Positions 1 to 6,910 of a stretch of DNA of 10,386 bases are shown here, one piece after another. A program made the translations under genes and the position numbers. The notes beneath the pieces were generated by a model. It was not told where the DNA came from and did not search any database. It worked only from the letters and a program-made list of their open reading frames with translations. This stretch comes from JBCBZH01 sp039815415 (GTDB lineage Bacteria; Bacteroidota; Rhodothermia; Rhodothermales; Rubricoccaceae), in contig JBCBZH010000152.1 in the NCBI GenBank assembly GCA_039815415.1, positions 1 to 10,386 on the forward strand, given 5' to 3'. Each line of letters begins with the position of its first letter. Position 1 is the stretch's first letter.

Positions 1-12
1 CTGGGGCGACGG

Positions 13-32
13 CTCCACGCTGGAGCGTGGAG
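13..32 (-). terminator. Hairpin downstream of tRNA-His, possible terminator
   Basis: A perfect 8-bp inverted repeat, CTCCACGC and GCGTGGAG with a TGGA loop, lies 3 bp beyond the 3' end of the tRNA on the minus strand. Its position suits transcript ending or 3' processing of the tRNA. No T-run follows it on the minus strand, so it is not a classic intrinsic terminator. The fold is seen in the sequence; the role is inferred. Confidence 0.35.
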
Positions 33-35
33 ACG

Positions 36-110
36 GGTGGCTGACGGGTCTCGAACCCGCGACCTCCAGGACCACAACCTAGCGCTCTAACCAACTGAGC
101 TACAGCCACC
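36..110 (-). tRNA. tRNA-His (GTG anticodon)
   Basis: The minus strand folds as a complete cloverleaf. The acceptor arm pairs GTGGCTG with CAGCCAC. The D arm is GCTC...GAGC, and the anticodon stem CTAGG/CCTGG encloses the loop TTGTGGT, giving anticodon GTG. The T arm CGGGTTCGAGACCCG contains the usual GTTCGA. The extra 5' G at position -1 opposite C73 is the hallmark by which histidyl-tRNA synthetase recognises tRNA-His, and both bases are visible. The 3' CCA is not encoded, because CGT follows C73, so it must be added after transcription. The gene lies downstream of the PorZ-like gene on the same strand, with about 100 bp between them. Confidence 0.97.
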
Positions 111-138
111 GTGGTCCAACTGCCGAAGCAGCCGGGCG

Positions 139-146
139 AAAAAGAT
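139..146 (-). promoter_or_regulatory. Candidate -7 box for tRNA-His
   Basis: The minus strand reads TATCTTTT about 28 bp before the tRNA 5' end, close to the Bacteroidota -7 consensus TAnnTTTG. No convincing -33 TTTG lies 19-21 bp upstream, so this is weak. Otherwise the gap 111-213 shows nothing recognisable. The tRNA could also be read from transcripts that pass through the PorZ-like gene. Confidence 0.25.
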
Positions 147-213
147 ACCGCGTCCGTTCGAGCGCGGGATGCCTCCGGAATGAAGATTTGTGAAGCCATG
201 CTGCACGGTCCCC

Positions 214-2547
214 CTACCGAACAACCGCAATTTTTCCAGCCACTTGGCCTTCGCCGTTGGTCCCCGAGGCCACAACGAGATACACGCCCGAGGCCACGAG
301 CTGGCGCGTTCGCCCGTCGACGCCATCCCACCGAAACGACCCACCGGAGATATCCCCGCTGAACACGACGTCTCCAGCAACCGTGAGAATCCGGACCGCC
401 GACTCACGCGCATTCAGGCCGGACACCAACACCGACGCATCCCCCCCGCCCGGCCGAAACGGGCTGGGCGAGACCGCCAGCTCGGTCGCCTCGGACTGCG
501 GGGTGGTCGCGTCACCCTGGTACGCCACCAGTCCCTGCCGCGTCGCGAAATACACCATGCCGGAGACCCTATCCACGGATACCGCAAGGACATCGTCGGA
601 GGGAAGCGGGCTGGTGCCGGTATCGAACGCCAGCTCGAGGCCGTCGCGGGAACGAGAGACGAGGTAGGCCCCAGTGGTGGTCGCAACCCAGAGTCGTCCT
701 GCCGGATCGATTTCAAGGTCATTGACCTGCACATCGCGAAGCAGATAGTCCGCTCCCTGCGTCTCCGTGCCCGCAATGATGGGCCACGAGATGGCAGCGT
801 TGCCATCGAGAGCGGACCCCGGCGAAAACACGTAGGCAATGCCTCGAGCCGTGCCGATCCACAAGCCACCGTCGAGATCTGAGACGATATCACGGACATC
901 GCTGTCAGGAAGTCCCTGACCATTGCTTCCCGCCCCTGCGATGCGCACAGCCCGGTCATCTGAAGGATCGGCGGGGTCCGAGCCGGTGTCCCACACCGCC
1001 AGCCCGACGCGCCGCAGCGTCAGCCACTTCTGACCGAAGTCGTCGATTGCAATGCGTTGGGCGTCATTGGACGAAGGGATACCGGGTGGATACGGCAGGC
1101 CCGCCCACGTTCCATCGGCAGCAAACAGATGCAGGGGGAGCGGAGACGCCTCGTTCACCACCCACCGACGGTCGCCCTCGAACCCAACGTCTGGCACCAC
1201 AACGAACGTGGTTGATCCCGGCGTGGGTGCTAGGGTAGAGTTGTCCTGCTCATAAGCCTCGATGCTCCCGTCAGGCCTGAAGACGATCAACCCCTCCCCG
1301 CTGGATCCGAAATAGAAGGATCCATCCGGACCTGCCGACGCGCTCCGTGGGCCATTCGCAAAGACTGGAACGTCGGTCCGGGTGAAGGAACTCCATGCCC
1401 CCTCAGCAAACCGCGACACCGCCGATGAGCCATCGAGCTGGCGACTCGCGATCCACACGGTTTGATCGGGCCCGACCACGAGATCGGCGAACTCGCTCGT
1501 GACGGGGCCTTCGGGGCGCACTGGATCTGGCATGAAGGTGACCTGATCTGCCCCGCCTGGCGCAGGAAGGCCGACGGGATACAATCCGATTTGAGCGTCT
1601 CCGACCCAGACGTTCCCATCCACCGAGAGAGCAAGCGCGTTCACCTGTGTCGTTCTCGGCTCTGGAATCATCCGGACGCGCCCCCCCTCCGCATAGAGCC
1701 CCCAGATAAAGAAGGGATCGACGCCAACCAATCGATCTTCCGAGGTGACGATCTCCAGAATGGGGTTGTTGATGAACAGCTGGCGGTCATACGTCCTGGA
1801 ATCACGACGCCGATAGAGATCCCGAGCATTGTCGGGACCGCCTCCCACGTAGATCGCGCCCTGAAACAGCCCCAGGCTAAACGCACTTCCTTCAAATGCG
1901 GCGTCCTGCGTCCATGTGGAGGCCACCTGCAGGTTGCCCTCGTCCCGAGGCGCAGAGACAAGCCCATCCTCGGTCGCGATCCACAATCCAGGGCGCCCGT
2001 CGTCCAGCGGCGCCACCAGCGCGTCGTTGACCGGCGTGGCAGCGGGAAGGTCCGCAAAGCGTGCGTAGGTATCCCGAGTCTGGCTTCGCTCCACATCGTA
2101 GACCACCAGCCCGAAGTCCGTGGCGACGAGCAACGAGTCGCCAGCGAACCGGAATCGGCGAACCCCTCGCGAGGCGTACTGATCGGCCCGCGCGATGTCC
2201 AGCACCGACGTGATGGCCCCCGACTCAGGATCGATCCGGTTGAGGACCCCATCGTCGAACCCCGCCCAGACGACGCCATCCTCTGGATCGACGCCCAGAG
2301 CCGTAAGCGTGGCTCCATTCAGGCCCTCCACCACCGTGTACCGGGTGATCTCGCCACTCGCAGGGGTGTAGCTGAACACGCCACCCGACGCACCGGCCCA
2401 GATCGCATCGGGACCTGCAGCCACAGCCGTCACAGAGTTGAACGAGGGATAAGCCGTCCACCCCGTAGTCACCACTTGCGCTGAGAGTGGCGAGACGAAC
2501 AGTGCGAGAGAGACTGCGACGATGCGCGAAACGAACGGAGCCTGCAT
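214..2547 (-). CDS. porZ: PorZ-like type IX secretion system beta-propeller protein
   Basis: The 777-residue product starts with a signal peptide (residues 1 to about 24, cleavage near PLSA/Q). The mature protein opens with a PorZ-type pattern: a GWTAYPSFNSV-like start, a GVFSYTP-like strand and then TVVEGLNGATLTAL. Many repeated blades follow, such as IWAGASGGV, LWIATEDGLV, VWIASRQLD, LWIGTARGIAYV and LWVATTTGAYLV, typical of the propellers of sensor-like proteins. The last 75 or so residues look like a T9SS type A sorting domain: SPSPFRPGG, RILTVAGDVV, GVYLVVASG and a final KIAVVR. PorZ of Porphyromonas gingivalis is about the same length (776 aa) and works at the cell surface with PorU, PorV and PorQ, where cargo tails are cut and joined to lipopolysaccharide. 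The gene lies 50 bp downstream of ribH and is probably co-transcribed with it. A generic T9SS cargo protein with propellers is the alternative; length, order and N-terminal pattern favour PorZ. Confidence 0.75.
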   Translation of the reverse strand: MQAPFVSRIVAVSLALFVSPLSAQVVTTGWTAYPSFNSVTAVAAGPDAIWAGASGGVFSYTPASGEITRYTVVEGLNGATLTALGVDPEDGVVWAGFDDGVLNRIDPESGAITSVLDIARADQYASRGVRRFRFAGDSLLVATDFGLVVYDVERSQTRDTYARFADLPAATPVNDALVAPLDDGRPGLWIATEDGLVSAPRDEGNLQVASTWTQDAAFEGSAFSLGLFQGAIYVGGGPDNARDLYRRRDSRTYDRQLFINNPILEIVTSEDRLVGVDPFFIWGLYAEGGRVRMIPEPRTTQVNALALSVDGNVWVGDAQIGLYPVGLPAPGGADQVTFMPDPVRPEGPVTSEFADLVVGPDQTVWIASRQLDGSSAVSRFAEGAWSSFTRTDVPVFANGPRSASAGPDGSFYFGSSGEGLIVFRPDGSIEAYEQDNSTLAPTPGSTTFVVVPDVGFEGDRRWVVNEASPLPLHLFAADGTWAGLPYPPGIPSSNDAQRIAIDDFGQKWLTLRRVGLAVWDTGSDPADPSDDRAVRIAGAGSNGQGLPDSDVRDIVSDLDGGLWIGTARGIAYVFSPGSALDGNAAISWPIIAGTETQGADYLLRDVQVNDLEIDPAGRLWVATTTGAYLVSRSRDGLELAFDTGTSPLPSDDVLAVSVDRVSGMVYFATRQGLVAYQGDATTPQSEATELAVSPSPFRPGGGDASVLVSGLNARESAVRILTVAGDVVFSGDISGGSFRWDGVDGRTRQLVASGVYLVVASGTNGEGQVAGKIAVVR

Positions 2548-2597
2548 GGCGACAGCAGCAGTGAAGCGTCGTAGCGTTGTCGGGCGCAGTGCGGGGC

Positions 2598-3077
2598 TCA
2601 GTCTGTGGGCTCCATCGACTGGAGCAGGTTCACCATCTCGATGGCACCCGCCGCAGCCTCGGCGCCCTTATTTCCAGCCTTCGTCCCGGCCCGCTCCCAC
2701 GCTTGGTCCAGCGTATCGACGGTGAGCACGCCGAACAGAACAGGAATGCCCGTGGACAATGCGACCTGCTGGCATCCACTCGTCACGCCTGAGGCAACGT
2801 AATCGAAGTGCGCCGTTGCCCCCCGGATGACGGCACCGAGGCAGACCACGGCATCGTAACGGCCACTTGCGGCTGCGGCCTGAGCCGCCAGTGGAATCTC
2901 AAAGGCTCCGGGGCACCACACGGTATCGACCTCCTCGACGTCGGCGCCATGCCGGGCGAATGCGTCGAGCGCGCCATCGAGCAAGCGTTGGGTGATGGCC
3001 TCGTTGAAACGCGCGGCAATGACCGCATAGCGCGCACCGTCGGGCGAAACGAGAGAGCCTTCGTAGGTCGTGGACAT
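2598..3077 (-). CDS. ribH: 6,7-dimethyl-8-ribityllumazine synthase
   Basis: This enzyme condenses 5-amino-6-ribitylamino-uracil with 3,4-dihydroxy-2-butanone 4-phosphate to form 6,7-dimethyl-8-ribityllumazine, the next-to-last step of riboflavin synthesis, in the cytoplasm. The 159-residue product has the family motifs in order: RFN at 23-25, CPGAFEIP at 55-62, GAVIRGATAHFDYV at 81-94 with the catalytic His90, FGVLT at 115-119, and ERAG...NKGAEAA at 128-142 with the conserved Arg129. Length is normal (about 155-160 aa). The ATG at 3077 is chosen because the open frame further upstream to 3254 adds 59 arginine-rich residues with no family match. No Shine-Dalgarno is visible. It is first in a probable two-gene unit with the PorZ-like gene, and no other riboflavin gene is in the window. 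Confidence 0.96.
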   Translation of the reverse strand: MSTTYEGSLVSPDGARYAVIAARFNEAITQRLLDGALDAFARHGADVEEVDTVWCPGAFEIPLAAQAAAASGRYDAVVCLGAVIRGATAHFDYVASGVTSGCQQVALSTGIPVLFGVLTVDTLDQAWERAGTKAGNKGAEAAAGAIEMVNLLQSMEPTD

Positions 3078-3214
3078 GGCGAGAGGACGAGACCGCGCCA
3101 AGGTAACGCCCGTCCTCACCTCCACGAGGGCACGTTGGGTGCCCCATCCGAGTTCACCAGCTCGTCGTTCTCGGTCAACGAGGCTGACGAGCCTCGGTCC
3201 GTAGCTTCCCCGCC
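3078..3214. promoter_or_regulatory. Divergent intergenic region with two hairpins
   Basis: This 137-bp gap separates ribH (leftward) from the secreted esterase (rightward), so it must hold promoters for both unless distant ones are used. Two perfect inverted repeats are visible: GGGCAC/GTGCCC with a 5-nt loop at 3128-3144, and CGAGGCT/AGCCTCG with a GACG loop at 3179-3196. Reading leftward, TTGACC at 3173-3178 (complement) could be a -35 and TACCTTGG at 3098-3105 a poor -7 box, but neither has a good partner at the right distance. The region does not show the conserved core of an FMN riboswitch, so control of ribH by flavin is not supported here. Confidence 0.35.
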
Positions 3215-4714
3215 ATGCGTTTCGCCTGCCTGCTTCTCGTTCTCGCGCTTGCACCTTCTACGGTGTCCGCCCAATCGGACCCTGATCGCACCGTCGCATC
3301 CGTGATCGAGGCATTCGAGGACGCTGCGGCTCTGGCGGATGCCTCGGCTCGGACGACTGCCGTCGATTCCGTGTGGGCGGACCTTCGCCAGCATGCCCGG
3401 ATTCCGTTCGTCCACGCGGACACGGCGCTGTTCCTCTGGAAAGGCTCGGCCTCGACCGTCGCCGTCGCGGGCGATGCCACGAGTTGGCGACCGACTGCGA
3501 CGATGCGACGCATCGGGACCAGCGATGTGTGGATGCGCACGGATGTCTTTCCCGCCAGCGCGAGGCTCGACTACAAGCTGGTCCTGAACGGCTCCTCCTG
3601 GATTCTCGACCCCCGGAACCCACACCAGCAATGGAGCGGGTTCGGCCCCAACTCGGAGCTGCGCATGCCCGAGTGGATGCCATCGGAGTGGACCGAGCGC
3701 AAAGACGGGGTTCCTCGTGGGACGCTCAGCCGCCCAATGACGATTCAGAGCACAGCCTACCCACACGCCGTCACCTACCGCGTTTGGATGCCAGCTGGCT
3801 ATGACACGATGGACGAGCTGGCGGCGGTCTACGTCACCGATGGGCATGAATACGCCGACGACCGGCTGGGCGCCATGCAGCCGGTGCTGGACAACCTGAT
3901 CGCCGAGGGACGGATGGCACCCTGTGTGGTGGTATTCATCGATCCGCGCTCGGGTGGGACGAACCGGCGCCAGGAGCAGTACGTGCAGAATCCAGGCTTT
4001 GCAACACTCGTAGCCGTCGATCTGGTGAGTGCCGTGGACGCTGCCTACAAGACCCGACAGGACCGTGAGGCGCGTACCATTCTGGGCACCTCGCTCGGCG
4101 GCCTCTTCGCTGTCTACCTCGGCCTGGAACACCCCGATGTGTTCGGCAACCTCGCTCCCCAGTCCCCGGCATTCTGGGTCAGCAGCGGGTCACTGGGCTG
4201 GACCGGCCCCACGCTCTATGACCGCGTCAGCTCGTCCCCGACGCTCCCGTTCACTGTAGCGATGACCACGGGGACCATCAACGACACCGAGGACGGTGCA
4301 CGAACCATGCGCGACACGCTGCTCGCCCGAGGTGTCGAGCTGGCGTACACCGAAGTGGCGGAGGGCCATTCGTGGGGCAACTGGAGGGCGTTGCTCGATG
4401 ACATCTTGACCGCTCTCGTGCCACCGGAAGGTCCCACCTACCGCCAGCTCGAGGCGCCTGACACCGGACTGCTTCTCCGCGCCTTGCCCAATCCCTCGTC
4501 GGCTCCTGAGTTGCACTTTGCCCTCCAGCGTCCGTCTGCCGCCCGGCTGGACTGCTTCGACGCCCGAGGGCGCTCGGTCGGTCGCCTGTTGGATGCATCC
4601 ATCGCGCCGGGCCAGCACCGGGTCTCACTCCCGAATCTGCCTTCCGGCGTGTATGCGTGCCGGCTTACCGCGGACCAGCAAAGCGCCACTACGCTGGTGA
4701 CGACCCTCAACTAG
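3215..4714 (+). CDS. Secreted esterase with N-terminal early-set domain and T9SS sorting tail
   Basis: The 499-residue product has three parts after a signal peptide (1 to about 19, cleavage near VSA/Q). Residues about 60-150 resemble an early-set/CBM48-type beta-sandwich, with LFLWKG, VAGDATSWRP, DYKLVLNG and WILDPRNP, as in enterochelin-esterase-like and starch-active proteins. Residues about 165-400 form an esterase-D type alpha/beta hydrolase. The nucleophile is Ser293 in GTSLGG and the probable base is His385 in EGHSWGNW, with the acid possibly Asp357 or Glu359. The last 75 or so residues (LRALPNPSSA, DARGRSVGRL, LPSGVYACRL) match a T9SS type A sorting domain, predicting export and surface attachment or release. 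Family members cleave siderophores, acyl-sugars or cell-wall esters; the substrate cannot be read from sequence. The frame closes 1 bp before a possible GTG start of the next gene. Confidence 0.88.
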   Translation: MRFACLLLVLALAPSTVSAQSDPDRTVASVIEAFEDAAALADASARTTAVDSVWADLRQHARIPFVHADTALFLWKGSASTVAVAGDATSWRPTATMRRIGTSDVWMRTDVFPASARLDYKLVLNGSSWILDPRNPHQQWSGFGPNSELRMPEWMPSEWTERKDGVPRGTLSRPMTIQSTAYPHAVTYRVWMPAGYDTMDELAAVYVTDGHEYADDRLGAMQPVLDNLIAEGRMAPCVVVFIDPRSGGTNRRQEQYVQNPGFATLVAVDLVSAVDAAYKTRQDREARTILGTSLGGLFAVYLGLEHPDVFGNLAPQSPAFWVSSGSLGWTGPTLYDRVSSSPTLPFTVAMTTGTINDTEDGARTMRDTLLARGVELAYTEVAEGHSWGNWRALLDDILTALVPPEGPTYRQLEAPDTGLLLRALPNPSSAPELHFALQRPSAARLDCFDARGRSVGRLLDASIAPGQHRVSLPNLPSGVYACRLTADQQSATTLVTTLN

Positions 4715-4754
4715 CGTGGCAGCCTCACTCCTGCCCGTCGGCGCTGCGCTCCCC

Positions 4755-5372
4755 ATGCTTCCGCCCCAGGTTCCGCATCGGCGGAGGCCGGTCGCACGAC
4801 TCCTCGGGCTGGCGATTCTTCGCCTGATGGGGTGGACGTGGACGGGCGGCTTTCCCAACCAGCCTCGGATGGTGCTGATTGGCGCACCGCACACCTCCAA
4901 TTGGGACGGGGTCATCGGGCTGGCGGCGGCGGCGGCATGCGAGATCGACGTCCGCGTGATGGCGAAGGCCGAGCTGTTCCGGTTTCCGTTCGCGGGCATT
5001 CTCCGGTGGATGGGCATCGTCCCGGTCCAGCGCGATGCGCCCGGCGGACTGGTGGAGCAAGCGACTGCACGGCTCTCGGGTCCATCTCCCTTTGCACTGG
5101 GCATCACGCCCGAAGGCACCCGGGCGCGCGTCGAGCGCTGGAAGACCGGCTTCCATCGAATCGCAGTCGCGGCGCAGGTCCCGATAGCAGTGGTCGGGAT
5201 TGACTGGGGCCGGAGACAGATTGGCGTCCACGGCGCCTTCCAACCCACCGGCGACCTCGTGGCAGACCTGGACACGATCGCAACCATTCTGGATGGCATC
5301 GTAGGCAAGCACCCGGAGCGCAACTCGCCCATCCGAATCGAGGCAGACGCCAGCTCGGCCCCAGCAGCCTGA
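4755..5372 (+). CDS. PlsC-family (1-acylglycerol-3-phosphate-type) acyltransferase
   Basis: The product (205 residues from this ATG) belongs to the PlsC acyltransferase superfamily, which moves fatty acyl groups from acyl-ACP or acyl-CoA to glycerophospholipids or related acceptors at the inner face of the membrane. The catalytic HxxxxD motif is HTSNWD, with His46 and Asp51, and the acceptor-phosphate motif is EGTR at 120-123. The version with APHTSNWDG and TPEGTR is the short subfamily often annotated simply as a 1-acyl-sn-glycerol-3-phosphate acyltransferase, so the exact acceptor is open. A basic segment (HRRRPVARLLGLAILRL) near the N-terminus may seat it on the membrane. An upstream GTG at 4716, 1 bp after the esterase stop, would add 13 residues with no family look, so the ATG is preferred. 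It is probably co-transcribed with the esterase. Confidence 0.88.
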   Translation: MLPPQVPHRRRPVARLLGLAILRLMGWTWTGGFPNQPRMVLIGAPHTSNWDGVIGLAAAAACEIDVRVMAKAELFRFPFAGILRWMGIVPVQRDAPGGLVEQATARLSGPSPFALGITPEGTRARVERWKTGFHRIAVAAQVPIAVVGIDWGRRQIGVHGAFQPTGDLVADLDTIATILDGIVGKHPERNSPIRIEADASSAPAA

Positions 5373-5384
5373 CCACCTCGCGTG

Positions 5385-5419
5385 TTGAACCTCCGAATGA
5401 CCGGAGGTATATACGTTTT
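5385..5419 (+). promoter_or_regulatory. Promoter with palindrome in the spacer, upstream of the vWA lipoprotein gene
   Basis: TTGAAC (5385-5390) and TATATA (5408-5413) are separated by 17 bp, a good sigma-70-like pair in a window otherwise poor in such sites. A Bacteroidota -7-like TACGTTTT (5412-5419) overlaps it. Within the spacer is a perfect 18-bp inverted repeat, CCTCCG-AATGAC-CGGAGG (5390-5407), placed like the operators of MerR-family regulators. Read with TATACG (5410-5415) as the -10, the spacer is 19 bp, the stretched length those regulators use. The start codon is at 5445, giving a short leader. The hairpin could instead help end the acyltransferase transcript, but no T-run follows directly. 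Confidence 0.55.
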
Positions 5420-5444
5420 CCCGCCCCTCTCGCCTTTCTGCTCG

Positions 5445-6713
5445 ATGCTTCGGACCGCCCGGTTATTCCTCCCCCTCGTTGGACTCGCCATCGGGCTGGC
5501 GGCCTGTGGGGATCCTCCCCAAGCGACCTCGGACTGGACGACGACGGCTGCTGACATCACGGTTCAGGCAGACGGTTGCACGGACCGCATCCGGGCAGAC
5601 CTCTACCTCGACGCCACCAGCTCGATGGCCGGGTACGCGGCCACACCCGGCAGCGCCTACATCGAGGTGCTGGACAACCTCGAGTCCGCCATTTCTGGAG
5701 CCTGGGCAGATGACAGCGTAGCGTTCCACAAGTTCGGCGAGACGGTTCGCGAAATCACCCGCGAGGAGTTCCGTGAGGCGCGTACGCCCGGCTTCTACCG
5801 CGAGCGTGGCATCTTCATGACTACCAACATCGATGCCGTCATCGACCGCCTCGAGGCGGATCGCGTGGCTGTGGTGGTGACCGATCTCTTTCAGGAAGAC
5901 GGCGACATCAATGCCATCGTGCAGCAGGTAAAAACGCAGGTGTTCCAGCGCGGGCTGGCGGCGGGCATCGTCGCGGTTCAGAGTCCGTTCGATGGCACCG
6001 TGTTCGATGCGCCGGGCGGCTCCTACACGTACGCCTCCACCTCGGACCCGGAGACCTTCCGCCCGTTCTACGCGCTGATGTTTGGCGAGGGCGCCTGTCT
6101 GCGCCGTCTTGCGGATGCGCTCAAGGCCCAGTCTGCGGCGTCGGAGGCTCCGGTGTTGCTGCTCGGTGCCCCAATGGTGGAGCGGTTCTCCATCGAATTG
6201 GACAAGACCCGAGACTCGCGTGGCATTAACCGGCGTACGTCCTCTCAGCCCGACCACTTCGCGTTTGACCTCATCAACGACGCCGAGGGCGGCACGCTGG
6301 ACGAGACCGTCATTCTGACCTTCGACGAGGCGGCCCCGGCGCTCAACCCGGATCGTCTTGCGCTGGACGTGTTTCGCAAGACGCGTGGCGTCGATGGCGA
6401 CAGCACCGCCACGGACGATCTGCGCATCACAGACATGAGCGCGAGCGGCGACACGCTCCGCCTCACGCTCCAGCTCGAGCCCACGGGCGAGGACGCCGCC
6501 CTCACGTACCTCGCGCGGCTTCGAGCGGGCGACATCGGCGGGCTGGCGGCTCCGGCGTGGGTGGAGGCACTCTCCACCAGCTCGCCCACGGCCGAGATAG
6601 ACCCGAACAAGACGCTCAACCTGACCAAGTTCGTCGGCGATCTGGCGCAAGCGTCTGCATCGGCCCGCCCGGCCGTGGTAGCTCAGTTCGTGGTGGATGT
6701 GACACGCCGGTAG
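5445..6713 (+). CDS. Lipoprotein with von Willebrand A-like domain
   Basis: The 422-residue product starts with a lipoprotein signal: residues 1-20 are hydrophobic and end in a lipobox LAAC with the lipidated Cys21. The ATG at 5445 is chosen because it puts this signal at the N-terminus; an in-frame TTG at 5382 would add 21 residues and overlap the promoter. Residues about 50-215 look like a vWA fold: strand RADLYLDATSSM, where D56-T58-S60 forms a variant of the metal-binding DxSxS motif; IFMTTNIDAVIDRL, with a candidate metal-binding Thr near 126-127; and strand VAVVVTDLFQ with Asp147. Residues about 240-422 are rich in predicted beta-strand and not recognised. vWA proteins bind protein partners through a metal ion. 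The protein is predicted to sit in a membrane facing the periplasm or surface, and is first in the putative operon that contains the tubulin-like gene. Confidence 0.75.
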   Translation: MLRTARLFLPLVGLAIGLAACGDPPQATSDWTTTAADITVQADGCTDRIRADLYLDATSSMAGYAATPGSAYIEVLDNLESAISGAWADDSVAFHKFGETVREITREEFREARTPGFYRERGIFMTTNIDAVIDRLEADRVAVVVTDLFQEDGDINAIVQQVKTQVFQRGLAAGIVAVQSPFDGTVFDAPGGSYTYASTSDPETFRPFYALMFGEGACLRRLADALKAQSAASEAPVLLLGAPMVERFSIELDKTRDSRGINRRTSSQPDHFAFDLINDAEGGTLDETVILTFDEAAPALNPDRLALDVFRKTRGVDGDSTATDDLRITDMSASGDTLRLTLQLEPTGEDAALTYLARLRAGDIGGLAAPAWVEALSTSSPTAEIDPNKTLNLTKFVGDLAQASASARPAVVAQFVVDVTRR

Positions 6714-6758
6714 CGCATCGACGAACACTCGCCAGCTCGCCACAGGCTCCGCGGCCTG

Positions 6759-6787
6759 CTCCGAATGACTGAAAAAGGCGAGCTTTG
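6759..6787 (+). promoter_or_regulatory. Second copy of CTCCGAATGAC with candidate -7 box
   Basis: The 197-bp gap 6714-6910 contains CTCCGAATGAC at 6759-6769, identical to the left part of the palindrome upstream of the lipoprotein gene. Ten bases later is GAGCTTTG (6780-6787), matching the Bacteroidota -7 consensus TAnnTTTG at all but the first base; the spacing to the candidate box is also 10 bp in the first copy. No -33 box is evident. A promoter for the membrane-protein and tubulin-like genes, sharing a regulator with the first, is inferred. The rest of the gap holds two copies of CGCCAGCTCG (6730-6739, 6825-6834), a weak hairpin CAGGC/GCCTG (6743-6758) and no gene. Confidence 0.35.
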
Positions 6788-6910
6788 GGGAACGCCCTCG
6801 GTCTTCCTACTGCCCCTCACCCACCGCCAGCTCGAATTGCCGAGATGGACCCGTTCGTAACCCCCATCCGCTCGCTGGCGTAGCCCACCTCTGTTTGCCC
6901 CCTCTCCCTC

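Noticed and set aside
1462..2484. 340-residue open frame on the plus strand across the PorZ-like gene
   Set aside because: It lies wholly opposite a well-supported gene, is very rich in Arg, Pro and His, has no domain, and is an expected by-product of high GC.
3078..3214. FMN riboswitch upstream of ribH
   Set aside because: The conserved core and multi-stem layout of that riboswitch are not present; only two simple hairpins are seen.
3078..3254. N-terminal extension of ribH to an upstream ATG at 3254
   Set aside because: The added 59 residues are Arg-rich, overlap the start of the divergent esterase gene and go beyond the normal family length.
3116..4132. 338-residue minus-strand frame opposite the esterase
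   Set aside because: No recognisable domain and His/Arg-rich; shadow of the esterase reading frame.
4716..4754. GTG start at 4716 for the acyltransferase
   Set aside because: Close to the previous stop, which could favour coupling, but the 13 extra residues have no family likeness and the ATG at 4755 gives the normal N-terminus. Not fully excluded.
5390..5407. The palindrome as an intrinsic terminator of the acyltransferase gene
   Set aside because: The 6-bp stem is followed by TATATACG before any T-run, and it sits between well-spaced -35 and -10 boxes, so a promoter element fits better.
5463..6743. 426-residue minus-strand frame opposite the vWA lipoprotein
   Set aside because: Arg/His/Val-rich with no motif; the plus-strand frame has a signal, lipobox and vWA pattern.
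6743..6758. Hairpin CAGGC/GCCTG after the lipoprotein gene
   Set aside because: Only 5 bp with a 6-nt loop and no T-run; too weak to call a terminator in DNA this rich in GC.
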